Assembly (NCBI RefSeq): GCF_046630445.1
Contig: NC_092339.1
Coordinates: 54,359,501 to 54,423,500, forward strand
DNA length: 64,000 nucleotides
Direction: 5' to 3'
DNA from: Rutidosis leptorrhynchoides
Lineage: Eukaryota > Streptophyta > Magnoliopsida > Asterales > Asteraceae
Shown: positions 25,049-36,473 of the stretch, in pieces
Layout: every line of letters begins with the position of its first letter
How positions within the stretch are numbered: position 1 is the first letter of the stretch
Position numbers and translations under genes: made by a program
The notes under the pieces: generated by a model
Databases searched by the model: none
Told to the model about the DNA's origin: nothing
The model's input: the letters and a program-made list of their open reading frames with translations, nothing else

Positions 25049-25706
25049 GACGCGAATCCTAAAGATAGATCTATGGGCCCGACGAACCCCATTCTGGAAT
25101 TTGAAATGCTTTAGTACTTCGTTTTTGTTTTATATCATGTCCGATGGATTTCCCGGAATGATAGGGGATATTCTTATATGCATCTAGTTAATGTCGGTTA
25201 CCAGGTGTTCACCCTATAATTGAACCTTAATGCATGCATGCTGTTAATGAGAAATGGAAAATATGAAATCTTGTGGTCTATTAAAATGATGGAAATGAAT
25301 GATTATGATAAAATAATGAACTCACCAACCTTTTGGTTGACACTTTAAAGCATGTTTATTCTCAGGTTTGAAAGAAATCTTCCGATGTGCATTAACTCAT
25401 TTTAAAGATATTACTTGGAGTCATTCATGACATATTTCAAAAGATGTTGCATTCGAGTCGTTGAAGTTCATTAGAGATTATTATTAAGTAAATGACAGAT
25501 TAGGTCATTTATAGTTTGGATATTATGAAATGGTATGCATACCTGTCAACTTTCGATGTAATGAAAGGTTGTCTTTTAAAAACAACAAATGCAACGTTTG
25601 TAAAATGTATCATTTAGAGGTCAATACCTCGCGATGTAATCAACTATTGTGAATCGTTTATAATCGTTATGGACTTCGTCCAGATGGATTAGGACGGGTC
25701 GTTAAA

Positions 25707-26180
25707 GTAAAAATGAATTAACCAGATTCGAAGAAAGACGAAATGCGCTAAATAAAACCTACAGAGGACTGTGTGTGAATTTGCAGATGGTAAAATTTCA
25801 TGAAGAGGGTTATGAGATATTTATAGGAGATGTGAGTTTAAAATGGCGTCCGAATCAAGGTAGAAAGGGGCGGTTAAAAAGAAGAATGCATCACATCCGT
25901 ACACGTGTCGAATTATTGATGGAGGGGATGTAGCAGTTGGCAGTGATGGGACACGTGACAGTTGTGTTGACGGTTTATACCTTTCGCACAGTAACAGACG
26001 CCGAAAATATTAGCCTCGCATTAAATTCTTCCCACCATCCACGCTAATTTTTTTCTTGATATCTTTGATGCTCCCTTTTTGATATTTATATTGAACTTCA
26101 GTTGAGTTCGACACCAGGCACAATGTTTGCGCATAATATCGAACTGGGAGATTTAATAATGCGCATAATTGAATACTGCA
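25707..26180. other. Unassigned single-copy-looking stretch left of the tandem duplication
   Basis: It lies between the outer LTR end and the first duplication breakpoint. It contains G-box-like ACACGTGT/ACACGTGA motifs at about 25900-25960 and no credible reading frame. It may be remains of another non-autonomous element, but I cannot show this. Confidence 0.4.
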
Positions 26181-27996
26181 TATACATGCATCACACGTGT
26201 ATGACACGTGCACAATAATGCACAATTAATGGAATATTAAGTATGCCACCCATGCATCCAAACATTTCAATGCGCTATAATCCGTGTGCACAATAAAGAG
26301 ACGGCGCGCTATAAGGAGAAACACGCCAATGACTCTTCGGCGCCATAAACAATAGCGCCATCTATAATGGCATTACCAAGCGCCAGACCTATTATACCAG
26401 AAAAGCCGAATCAACGACTATAACGTGGAATCCACATGCATAGTATAAAACAAACAGTATGGTGGTTGGCACGATCCCAACACTGTACAATCACCAGAAC
26501 GTATGGCGGTTTGCACGACGGCTGTGGTAGAAAGCTGGCAGACTGCGTGGGAACCACCTACACTTTTCAGAAAAAGAGTACGATTTGGAAAAAAATATGT
26601 TACCTTTATCCTATTACGTGGCAATAAGGACAAAAGGGATTTGGCTATAAATAAGGCACAAAACCTTTATTACACACAAGTTCTCAAGACCCTCGAATTA
26701 CTACTTAGACTAATTTATGCTTGATCAACCATCAAAATGATTTTAAGAAATTAAGGGAGCCAAAAAGCCGCAAAAGAGGCAATTGTAACTTTGTCATTTG
26801 AATTAAGTATAAACAAATTACCATTCCAGCTAACCCGACCTTTAAATGCTCCAACATACTATCCTGCTCCCAAAAATCCGCTAGTTTTAAGACCATATTT
26901 ATCCGTGATGGGCGTATTGGCGTGTTGCTGGGTGGGGGTGGGGTGCTTGATGAGCGTGCTTCCAGACTGCTGTGTAATGGGTGGCGTGCTGAGTGACGTG
27001 TTGGGTGATGTGTTGAACTTTGATTGGAAGTCGGGTGAAATATTGGATAAAAATAATAAATAAATAAATACTAACCAATAGGAAGCAAGGAAAATTGCAG
27101 CACACAACTTTCTTTCCCGTGCTAGGTTGATGCACGCTCTGAGCACACGAAGGAGCACACGATGGTTATGGCGTGTTACGAGCATGTTGGCCAAGCATTT
27201 GGTGGAGCACGGAACCGTTAATGAGGGTCTAAGAAGTGGAACTTTTAGTAGATGTAGTCATGTAGGTATAGATAAAATTAATTGTCAAGTCTTGGGTCCA
27301 AATGGCTCATATTTACAAAGTTTAATGCTGCTTGTTCATTTTTATTTAGAAATAGAAGAGTACCATATGGTTAAAAAGAATTTTTAAATCCGAAGTTAGT
27401 TGATACGAATTATTGTCATTTACATTTATACCCCTATATGTGAAATTATCATTTTGCCCAATTTATCCACTAATATGTACAAAATACATAGACTATAAAT
27501 ATGCATTTTCCACCTCAAATTAAGATTAGACATTCAACACTTAGAACTCTAGTCTTCCTTTCTCATTTTCCCCAATATACCAAATTTCCCAACCTTGTAA
27601 AACCTTTAATCTAAATCAATCTTGACAATTTGTTGTGGTTTGATTTTGATTATGTATCTTATTAGTCTAGCATCCATGTTATTATATATTATATACATAT
27701 AAACATACTGCATCATCCTTTTATCTTCACCATCACCATCACCATCGTAAACAAACACCTCACTGTTTCATTGCGTTTAACATTCCAAATTACGATGTCA
27801 GCTTAAATATAAGAATCACGCTAACCTTCATTCCAAGTTTTTTCCTTCTATTTCCCCACCTAAATTGATTAATTTCTGATACATAATTTGAGAGGATGAA
27901 TATGTATATTGACTATAGGAGTTAGTAATGCTAAAGAGCTTCTTGAAAACCAAACGTACGGTTTCAATGCATTTCATAATGTTACTAATAAAAATA
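26181..27996. other. Region downstream of the chimeric kinase gene, copy 1
   Basis: No supported gene. It holds a GCGCC-rich stretch (about 26280-26400), a plus-strand TATA-like segment GGCTATAAATAAGG (about 26642), and a GTG/GCGTG-rich stretch (about 26900-27200) that gives overlapping spurious frames. A short (CACCAT)n stretch near 27727 and AT-rich sequence lead to the gene end. The GCGTG-rich stretch could be an unrecognised DNA element, but I found no terminal inverted repeat with a target duplication. Confidence 0.5.
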
Positions 27997-29857
27997 TTAC
28001 TCGGACGTGCTTACAATGCCAATAGCCACGTTGGCTATGTCGTCCTCTGGTAAGTGGCGTAGTTTTTTAATAACCTGGTACACGTCTGATGAGCGGATGA
28101 TCTTTCTACAAGGTTGATGATTATGCATTAAAGCTAATGCCATAAGACTTGTACGTAGCGGTGACTCATTAATAGCATATGTCCTGCTTGGCTCCAGTGC
28201 AACAACTGAGTAATCTGCCACCACCTTTAACAAAGCCTGCAAGAACCATGTAGAAAAAGATATATACATCACATATAGTTTATAAAGTTTGAATGTCAAA
28301 AGTGGTACTACATGAAGTGTTTGTATCAGATACATTTATTTATAAATAAATGAAAGATGGTATATAGGTATTACATTCACTGCTCCTTTAGAGATCATAT
28401 CTTTAATAAGTTTGTCGGAGTGGCCAGAAAGAACGAGAAGACAACTAGAAATATTTTCCTTTTCTATGTCTGTTGTATCTTCTGAAAGAAGCATTTCTGC
28501 AAGTTGGGGTATACATATCCTTAGTTCTTCGTGAAATAAATCACTATGGAATGCTGTGAACAAAATCTGTTAAATAAATAATGAGACATAAGCACTCATC
28601 CGTTATATATAAATATAAATGTAAATAAAATATATTGTTGCAGTATAACTAGTTGAAAACACAAAGACATCTTACAGCATACAGAACATTAGTGTCCTCA
28701 TCCATTAACCGACTGCCCAACAGACCAATGACGTTGTGTTTTGCCTATAATAAAAAGCAGAGCATCAAGTAATCAGGAAATAGATAGAGCGAAACACACA
28801 CACGTCTGATCAATGTTGCAGAATATGGAATCATCTCGCAATACTTACCAACAAGCTATAAAAGTAGGAGCTATGGTAGCAGATATCTCCTATAACCTGC
28901 AACGTCCAGGAACGTAGAATTGGATCTTCATGAGTTAGGAAGGCTTTCAAGTGGTGTAAAATATCTGCTCCATCTATATACTTATAAAACTCCTGCATCC
29001 ACATGTTCATTTATTAACACATAATAATAATAATAATGATAATGGTGATTTTTTTTTTTTTTTTTTTTTTTTTTGAAAGTCATGATAATGGTGATATTAA
29101 AAGCAAAATAAACTTAACAAGTTAACATGGATATGCCTATTTATGTTTCTACAATATATACGCTACTAGACTACTAGGAATTGCACTATATGGAATGTCA
29201 TTTATAAAAAAAAAATTTACTCGAATAAGACCTTTGAGCAGTGATTCAATTCCTTGGTTTGAACTTTGAAATCGTATTTAGGGGTTATGTACATTCAACA
29301 AGAGGGTGAAAGAATGTGGATACCAAACCGTGAGTTTCTGGAACACAGAGGAAATTTTGAATTGACTAAACTGTTTTATTTAAAATTTTCTCTTATCATA
29401 CCTAGCAACTAATATGAAGTACATAAAATTAAAGATTGGGACTTGTATATATCAAGTACGTACTGACCTCATCCATTTCGGCTACCTCAGAAACTATTTC
29501 CAGAACTTTTATCTTGACTTGAGTTGGTGATGAATCATCAAGTAATCTTTTCATTAAATTTGGATTTAAGAGACCTTTCCCAACAAGTTCAACAGCCAAA
29601 GACCGATGGTCCACCATTTTGGATAGAAGGAGAAGAACGTCTTCAGTATTCTTTGACTCCAAATGTTCCAAACAATTGATTATTTGCCCAGGAAGTCCTA
29701 CCTGAAGATTTAGAAGCATTCATTAATACGCAAAATTGTGCAAAAGAGAAATTAAAACTTGCACCAACACCTGCAAATTTTCTTTGCATGTGGGGCGTTT
29801 TTGATAACATAATTTGTTACAACTTCCTAGTACCAGACCCTAAAAAGTATGATAAAC

Positions 29858-29919
<62 letters not shown>

Positions 29920-32900
29920 CGTGTGCGTGGGGAAGTAAAAGATTATATGCATATAATGTTACTGTATTCTCTAAGCAAAAATCTGTGAAAATTCATTGGA
30001 AATACTAAATTTCTGTGAAAAAATATCAACATTCATAGAGAATAATATCCTTTTACAATAAAAATGTTAATGTTTTCTACAAAATCAATAACATTCATTA
30101 CATAATGTTTTATGGGAAGTTGTGATGTGGTCCAGCGGTTTTACCGTCCATGCCCCGTATGGAGTTGATGTGGATTTCCTCCTGGGCACGCAGTTAGGGG
30201 GCGGGTATAGCAACTGCGGGAGATGATCGCGCGGGTGGTTAAGTCCCCTGGATGATCCCCAACTAACTAACCGTTGTCCAAAAAAAAAAAAAAAAAACAA
30301 ATATAATGTTTTATGGGGAAAAAATATATGTATCATTAACTACTTAGAATTTATTTTTCGAGAAAATTCATCATGAGTAATGTTATTCTTATAATAGATT
30401 TTGATTAAAAAAACATTTTTGTTCGTAAAAATTATTTTTCTTTCACGTATATCATGAAATTGTATATAAATACACCGTTAAATATACAAATGAATGGTGA
30501 AATAATATCATGGGAAATTGACAAAAATACACCATTTTTCAAAATGTTCAAACAATATACACTTTTTTAAAAAAAAATTGGCAATATACACCATTGGATC
30601 GAACATCATTTTGGTACACCACAACTATAGGGTGATCGACTATAGCTTTTTTTGCCTATAGTCGACCAAACATCAAGAAGGATTTGGTCGACCACTTCAA
30701 TATGATAGTCGACTACATAGTCTATCAAACATCAACAATTAACAATTAAGCTATCAAGAAGGAGTTGGTGATGTTTGGTCGACTACGGGCAAAAAAGCGT
30801 CGACCACCCTATAGTTGTGGTCTACCAAAATGATGTTTGATCCAATGGTGTATATTGCCAATTTTTTTGAAAAAATTGTATATTGTTTGAACACTTTGAA
30901 AATTAGTTTATATTTGTCAATTTCCCTAATAACATTATTTATAAAGAATGTTTCACTTCCCTCTTCCCCCAGAAATCCGCTTCTCCTGGATTATTTCCCT
31001 ATATCTATAGCCCGCCTTGAGGCCTCACGAACAACCACAAAGCAAGTTAGAACCTAAAAACATAAAAACAAGACTTGCGAAACAAGAAACATCCAACGAC
31101 ACACCTAGACTAGGATTTGAAATAACAATATATATAATATATACCTCCAAAATAATTTGAATATACTTCACCACGTCTCGAAGTACATCACTCTCCTTTG
31201 AAGTCACAAATGGAAACCCCAAAAGATAAACTACCAAAGCAACTGTTTTTGTTACTCCGTTTTTCCCTCCACCAGGTCCACCCCAACACCGTAAAAGCTT
31301 AAGATGGATATCAGATATTAAATCACACAAATTTTTTACATGTTCACTTGTAAGCAACACCTTGCGAAAAATTGATTTGTCACCTTTAAAACACTGCTTT
31401 AATGAAACGGCTGCCCACCGAACCGCAAGAGGTGATAGTTCGATTTCATGTGGATGCTTGTTACATAACAGATCAATAAGACATTTGGAGATATCACAGC
31501 CCCCCATGTCCTGAATAGCTAAAGGACCACCCCAAATCAATCTGATACACAACAAAAGCATGCACCCATCCCTGAGCCCATGCCAGTATGATTGCATACT
31601 TTTACCAGTTGTATCTCCTTGAGGGTCTGTTATTGACATCTTGAGATAATCACAAAGTGTGGCACTCGGTGGGATCAAAGGAAGGGCTATTTCACGAACT
31701 GATGTTGCAATGGGCTCATTATTTTCAAGGGAGCAAATGTATGCAAGAGCCAGCATGGCGGACATAGAATGGGGTCGAAGATTCTGTATTCCATTGCAGA
31801 AAGAATAATGGTGGGCCAGGTCAGAGAGGCGTGACTGCTGTGTTTCAGGGGACGATGTAAGCATAATAACTGCAGTATATCCTTTAGAACGATCATCTAT
31901 GGATTGTGCAACTGAAGCAACCAAAAGGCAAGACTGGAGTACCACGTCACTTGGATCATATACTTTAAGTTTCAGGTTGTTTGTATCGAATGAAGTACAC
32001 ATAGATATTATTGAGAAAACCTCGGAGATGATTGTATTATCACCACTTCCACCAACCACTGATGAGGAACTATAGAGACCACATAAAACTCTAGCAACCG
32101 AATCATTATGGTAGCAACACCTTAAGATTATCTGAAACAAGAAAATATACCACTTCTGAGTTAATCAATGATCAGTTACTTGATCAAATTGTAATTGGTG
32201 ATTTTGACCCATTAACTCATATTTGACACGTTAGATACATTCTTCAAACAAAAACAAAGGTGTTCCAGGTTATCCTTGACCCATTTTGACACATACCATA
32301 TTGAGCAATTATCTAACCCTTAATTCCTAACATTACATATAAACCAAAATTATTACTTGAATTATAGAAGACCATGAGGCAACCAAGCGCTGTCGAAGAC
32401 AATAGAAGATAGCAACCCTTATAGCTTCGGACCTGAGGAACGCTTGCGTCACCGTTTCAACTACTTCTTCATAATCTTTACCGATGAATGATTCACATTC
32501 ATCTCCTTTAATGTTAATCCGATCCAAAGAGTGTGAATGGATTGAGGTTAATGGAAACACAGGTGCATTTTCTGTTGTACATTGAATCTCAAAAGCATCT
32601 ATTAGCGACCAAATAGCCTCACATACTTCACAAGCAACATGTAATAAATTTAAGGATCCAGACATGAGACTTGTACCACAAGTCACTAAGCAAGAAATCA
32701 AATCATCCATCACACCTAAATCTTTAGCATTATCCAATATCTCTCTAAGAGTGTTTGTCACCACCTCAGCATGTTTGGTGGCCATGGAAGATTTCAGACC
32801 TTGTGCAACACTAGTTATAATAAGTCTAATGCAGGCAACCGATTCACATAGAAGTCTTCCAGATGCATCTTCAGCGCAACGAGTAACCTACACAAACATA

Positions 32901-35900
32901 AGTTTGAGATGTAATAGCTAAAAAAATTACACATTTATTATATTAAATCTTTGGTTGAGAGTATAACCTCTTTATAGAGCTCCACTATAGCAACCCAATG
33001 CCTGATATATGAATCTCCAAACCGACTTCCAACGTTATCGAGTGACTTCTTTAAATCTGAGAAACTCTGTAAAACTAGACATTAGTGACAAGCGCAAGAA
33101 CTAGGTAAAGAAAGAAATTAGGTGTAAAACTAGACATTAGTGACAAGCGCCTTAACCTGTAACTAAGTAACACCTTAAATGAAACCAATTTCCAATTCTA
33201 GCTACCCCTATTTCAATTGTTCAAATTTGAAACCTTTATTATGCCATGTTGTTTTGTTATAAAGTATAACTGATCAAGGAAAGTTAATTAGATATATGGA
33301 TGCCCATGACGGTAACGGTAACTGTTACAGTTACGGTAATGGTAACGGTTACAATTACGCTAATGGTAGCGATTACGGTTACGGGGTTAAGGACACGGAC
33401 ACCGTCACCATTAATAGACATATAAGCCCATAGGGTTTAGATTTGACTTAGGATCCAAGTTGTATTAGCCTATATATTCAATGTAATACATTGTTTGAGA
33501 TATACAATATACAATACAATTTCCTGGAATTATATGGTATCAGAGCTAGGTTGGCGTGGCGCACCCCTCTGTCACTTGAAACAATGAGTGGACCCAACTA
33601 TCGTTCAAGGGGAGGCCTAAAAGGGACTTAGGTTTGAGGGGATATTTGTTGGGGTGCAAACCAAAGTCCCACATTGCTCATGAGACAAAATCAACAGAAC
33701 CTAATGTAGCTCCAAAGGATAATCCCAATTATCCCATGTGGACGGCACAATCCCTTGTCACTCAATAAAGTTGCTTTTTCAGTTGCTCATACATCTTCTA
33801 CAATTTGGCATAGGCGGCTTGGGCATCCACATCAACGTCTTTTACAGTTTATGCTTTTTAAATTTTGTCTTCCAGTTACAAATAGATCTTTATCAACTTT
33901 GTGCAGTTCTTGGAAAATCATCAAAATTATGTGTATCAACTATATTTTAGATTTTAGATTTCAAAATAATAAGATTACATTTCGCAGTAATAAAATTTTA
34001 GATTTGATTTATTGTGATGTTTGGGGTCCTGCACCAGTTTTGTCTTTCGATGGATATCGATATTTCATGTTATGTGTAGATCATCACTACTAAAATAAAA
34101 AATGTTCAAACCAACTGGGGTGGTGAATTTCGCAATTTAACTTCATTTTTCTTGTCTCTTAGGCATCATCTATCGTCATTCTTGTCCTAACACGAGGGAG
34201 CAAAACGGATTTATTGAGCGTCACAATCGCCATTTTATTATTTTATTATTATTTATTATTATTTTTAAATTATTTTATTTATTTTGTATATTTTATATTT
34301 TTTAACTTTCTTATTACTTAAAAAAATTAATAATCTTTTAATTTATACAAATTTTTTGTTTTTATTAATTTTTTAAAGTTTTTTATTTATGTAATTTTCT
34401 AAGTTTTTTTATCATGTTTTAAGTTTTTTTATTTTTCATATTGAAATTGAAATTGAAATTGAAATGGTTTGAAAATGGGTTTCAACAGGTTTAGATGGAC
34501 CTTCTAATATATTAATGGATTACAGTTGGGTCCATATTGGACCCATTCCCTTTGTTTTCTCGAGAGCCAATGGACTCAAATTGTTGACCCAATAGACCCA
34601 ATTTTTGGAGTATTTAGCAGATAATTAAACAATTATGAACCCTAGCCAGGCCACCCATCTCTAGAATTAATTGTATGCAACTAAAAGAATATTTTGCAGT
34701 GGGTATGTGGTAAAGAAGGTTTGGAGTCATTTAAGTTACTAATGCAATTTTCTCAACTAATCACGGAAGACTCATTTCAGTAGCATATACCTGAATGAGC
34801 AAGTCATTGTAATCTGACTTTTTCCTGAGAAGAATGTTGACAGACAAGCGCATGTTATCCCAAATAATATTATCTTGCGCTCCCGTAGAATGAAGCAGTG
34901 CACCCGTAGCAACTAAATTTGAAAGAACTTTCAGCTCGGCCTGGTTCGACTCGGGAACATCTTCATCCCTGTGGTCATAAGTCATTAACTCATTATCAAC
35001 ACAGACATTTTGGGAACCTGTTGATTATCTATACATTAGATATGATAAGTGGATGTTTAAATGTGTCTAATCTCAAACACTTAAATATTCATGAACTTTT
35101 GAAATTTACAAAGATGTCACTGATGTAGTTGAATAAAGTCCTATGCATGAAGAATTCTACCCAAATATTTACCAAGGTGGTAACAAATTAAATACTCAGT
35201 ATAATTAGAAGCTAAAGCAGTAAGTAAATTATTAAGCATTTAATCTTAATTATGCAGATGTTATTACACTATAATATATAATATATTCTTGTTATGAGTG
35301 TCACATATAAGGGTAAAGAGATAACCAAGACTCAGGCAAACAAATCGGTGTCCAATTTCCTCGAGATAAAGTCACTTCTGATTGGATCTCATGATTGCTA
35401 CCCTCATCGCCATCATATAGTAACTGCAAAGTATAACCAATCATTAATTGTCATTTATGTAGTATAATTTATTTAATAAAACAATTACTTTTCTTTAAAT
35501 GGACACAATGAAGGAAACTTTGAGATGTGTATATAGTTACCTGCAATTTTAAGGCTTTCTCAAGTTCTAGTAATACCACATCCATCGATGGGCGTCCTTG
35601 TCGATCTTCCAGCAGACACTGATATGCAATACGTGAAAACTTTTTCATGGAGTTGGTGTTCATGTACTCACTCAAGGTAGGATCAATTATCCGATTTAAT
35701 GTGTCCTCTCTATAGAAGGTCTGGGCCAGTTGAGGTAATAATCTTTGTTTACTCACTCTATCCTTATAGAAGCATGACCGGCCACATAGGACTTCAAACA
35801 GTACGACACCGAACGAATAAACGTCCGACTCTTTGGTTAATATCCCAGAACGTTGGTAAGCAGGATCAACATATCCACCTGTTCCAACCACATTGGTGAA

Positions 35901-36473
35901 GATACACATATCATTTTCGTTGGCACAACCTATTCTAGAAAGACCAAAATCCGTGATCATTGCCCTCCAGTTACTATCCAAGAGAACATTGGCACTTTTA
36001 ATGTCTCTATGTATAACTCGCTCATGTTCTGCAACGTGGTTGTGTAAATGATCTAAACCACGTGCTGCATCAACGCATATATTTAGTCGCTGCATCCATG
36101 TCAGCTGACACGTTGAATCAGGAGACGTACGTAGATACTTGTCTAGGCTACCGCGATGTGCGTACTCGTAGATAAGAACTTTTTCAGGTCCTTGGTTGCA
36201 AAAACCGAGAAGGGATATGAGGTTTGGATGTTTATAACGAGTTAGCAATTGAATCTCTGTTGAGAATTCCTTAAGGCCCTGACCAGAAATTCTAGCATCG
36301 AGTCGCTTTATAGCAACAGTGGTTGGTTCCCTTTCACCGGAGAGTGAGAGTCGTCCCTTATAAACAGGGCCATACCCGCCCTCTCCGATGATAGTTGTGA
36401 AGTTTTCGGTGGCTTCTTTTATATGCTCAAATGGAATACTGAGATGCTCCAAGTCTTTAAACGGCATGGCCAT
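27997..36473 (-). CDS. Chimeric protein: receptor-like cytoplasmic kinase fused to TIO/FUSED C-terminal ARM region, copy 1
   Basis: Eleven exons: 36473-35541, 35423-35326, 34968-34791, 33066-32968, 32887-32357, 32131-31145, 29701-29468, 28992-28849, 28744-28676, 28566-28375 and 28236-27997. All introns are GT-AG, every junction keeps frame, and the product is about 1234 aa. Exon 1 is a complete kinase domain: glycine loop GEGGYGPVYKG (30-40), Lys56, HRDIKSANVLL (155-165), DFG (175-177), GTGGYVDPAYQ and DVYSFGVVLFE. This is of the FERONIA-like RLK/RLCK type, without signal peptide or membrane segment. From exon 3 onward the sequence matches my memory of Arabidopsis TIO, the plant FUSED kinase of phragmoplast cytokinesis: AIWSLIDAFE, YWHGLRDGC, LISDIHLKLL-WGGPGGGKNGV (883-905) and KGLLNPNLMKRLL. 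TIO itself carries a different kinase at its N terminus. Function is inferred: the ARM part may bring a receptor-like kinase to TIO partners. An alternative is an exon-1-only kinase of 334 aa reading into intron 1. Confidence 0.8.
30117..30302 (+). mobile_element. tRNA-derived-type SINE, copy 1
   Basis: The 186-bp non-coding element ends in an A-run and is flanked by a perfect 15-bp target duplication, ATAATGTTTTATGGG, at 30102-30116 and 30303-30317. The head has an A-box-like TGGTCCAGCGG (30128-30138). A B box is degenerate or lost. An A-tail plus long target duplication indicates LINE-mediated insertion. It lies antisense in intron 6 of the chimeric gene. Confidence 0.8.
30512..30926. mobile_element. 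MULE-type MITE with long inverted repeats, copy 1
   Basis: Ends are GGGAAATTGACAAA and its inverse. Inverted arms extend well over 100 bases on each side (CAATATACACCATTGGATC against GATCCAATGGTGTATATTG). The 9-bp flanks TAATATCAT (30503-30511) and TAATAACAT (30927-30935) match at 8 of 9 bases, the duplication size of Mutator-like elements. There is no transposase. Transcribed in intron 6, it would fold into a long hairpin. Confidence 0.75.
33300..33390. repeat. Degenerate GGTAAC/GTTACG hexamer repeat, copy 1
   Basis: About a dozen imperfect copies of GGTAAC and its complement GTTACC/GTTACG lie in a row inside intron 3. Confidence 0.75.
33390..33754 (+). mobile_element. TRIM/copia-like LTR-PBS-PPT-LTR remnant, copy 1
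   Basis: TGGTATCAGAGC (33535-33546) is followed only about 100 bp later by a purine-rich TTTGAGGGGATAT and an LTR-like start TGTTGGGGTGCAAACC at 33647. That spacing fits a terminal-repeat retrotransposon in miniature or a copia element with its interior gone. It is a fossil in intron 3, opposite to the gene. Confidence 0.45.
33755..34236 (+). pseudogene. Ty1/copia pol fragment (GAG-pre-integrase and integrase), copy 1
   Basis: The fragment shows WHRRLGHPHQRLLQ (GAG-pre-integrase type), DLIYCDVWGPAP and YFMLCVDHH (integrase core), with further integrase-like sequence before 34236. It is a broken, short fossil in intron 3 of the chimeric gene on the opposite strand. Confidence 0.75.

Larger units (their letters stand above)
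3557..25706 (+). mobile_element. Outer long-LTR Ty3/gypsy-type non-autonomous element (LARD-like), with a nested insertion
   Basis: The same about 1.38-kb sequence bounds the region at 3557-4943 and 24327-25706, in direct orientation. Primer-binding-site-like sequence follows the left copy, and a polypurine-type tract precedes the right LTR at 20857. The internal region, without the nested element, is about 4 kb (4944-5840 plus 17715-20856). It shows no gag, protease, reverse transcriptase or integrase similarity, so it looks like a large retrotransposon derivative that depends on other elements. The left LTR is recognisable only for its 3' part. This is a fossil. By eye the shared LTR parts differ at about 16 of 1,385 positions, which suggests a recent insertion. 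Confidence 0.7.
20857..25706 (+). repeat. 3' LTR of the outer element (about 4.85 kb)
   Basis: It starts TGTGATGACCCG after the purine-rich tract and ends GGACGGGTCGTTAAA, as the left copy does at 4943. It contains TA tracts (about 21029-21087, 21250-21331, 24975-25045), TTA/ATT tracts (about 21330-22000, 23387-23447, 23729-23781), a hAT-type MITE (22283-22685), and a tRNA-like module (about 23285-23350). No gene is present. Confidence 0.75.
29702..31144 (-). other. Intron 6 of copy 1, loaded with small elements
   Basis: This 1,443-bp intron contains a TA microsatellite (about 29862-29914), a SINE (30117-30302) and a MULE-type MITE (30512-30926). The splice sites GT...AG are intact. Confidence 0.75.

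Noticed and set aside
26436-26724. Possible small genes or a pararetrovirus-like promoter near the GGCTATAAATAAGG segment
   Set aside because: Frames on both strands are short and without domains. A TATA-like motif alone does not support a gene or a viral fossil.
26859-27194. Overlapping frames on both strands in the GCGTG-rich stretch (also 43792-44127)
   Set aside because: Three frames overlap on two strands without any recognisable domain. The stretch is low-complexity, and I found no terminal repeats or target duplication to call it an element.
33755-34093. Host gene on the plus strand within intron 3
   Set aside because: The motifs are copia GAG-pre-integrase and integrase, so it is a retrotransposon fossil.
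35469-36473. Single-exon kinase gene of 334 aa
   Set aside because: The last 23 residues are read from intron 1. A good donor (CAG/GTAACT) ends the kinase domain, and the next exon continues in frame. It is kept only as an alternative transcript.
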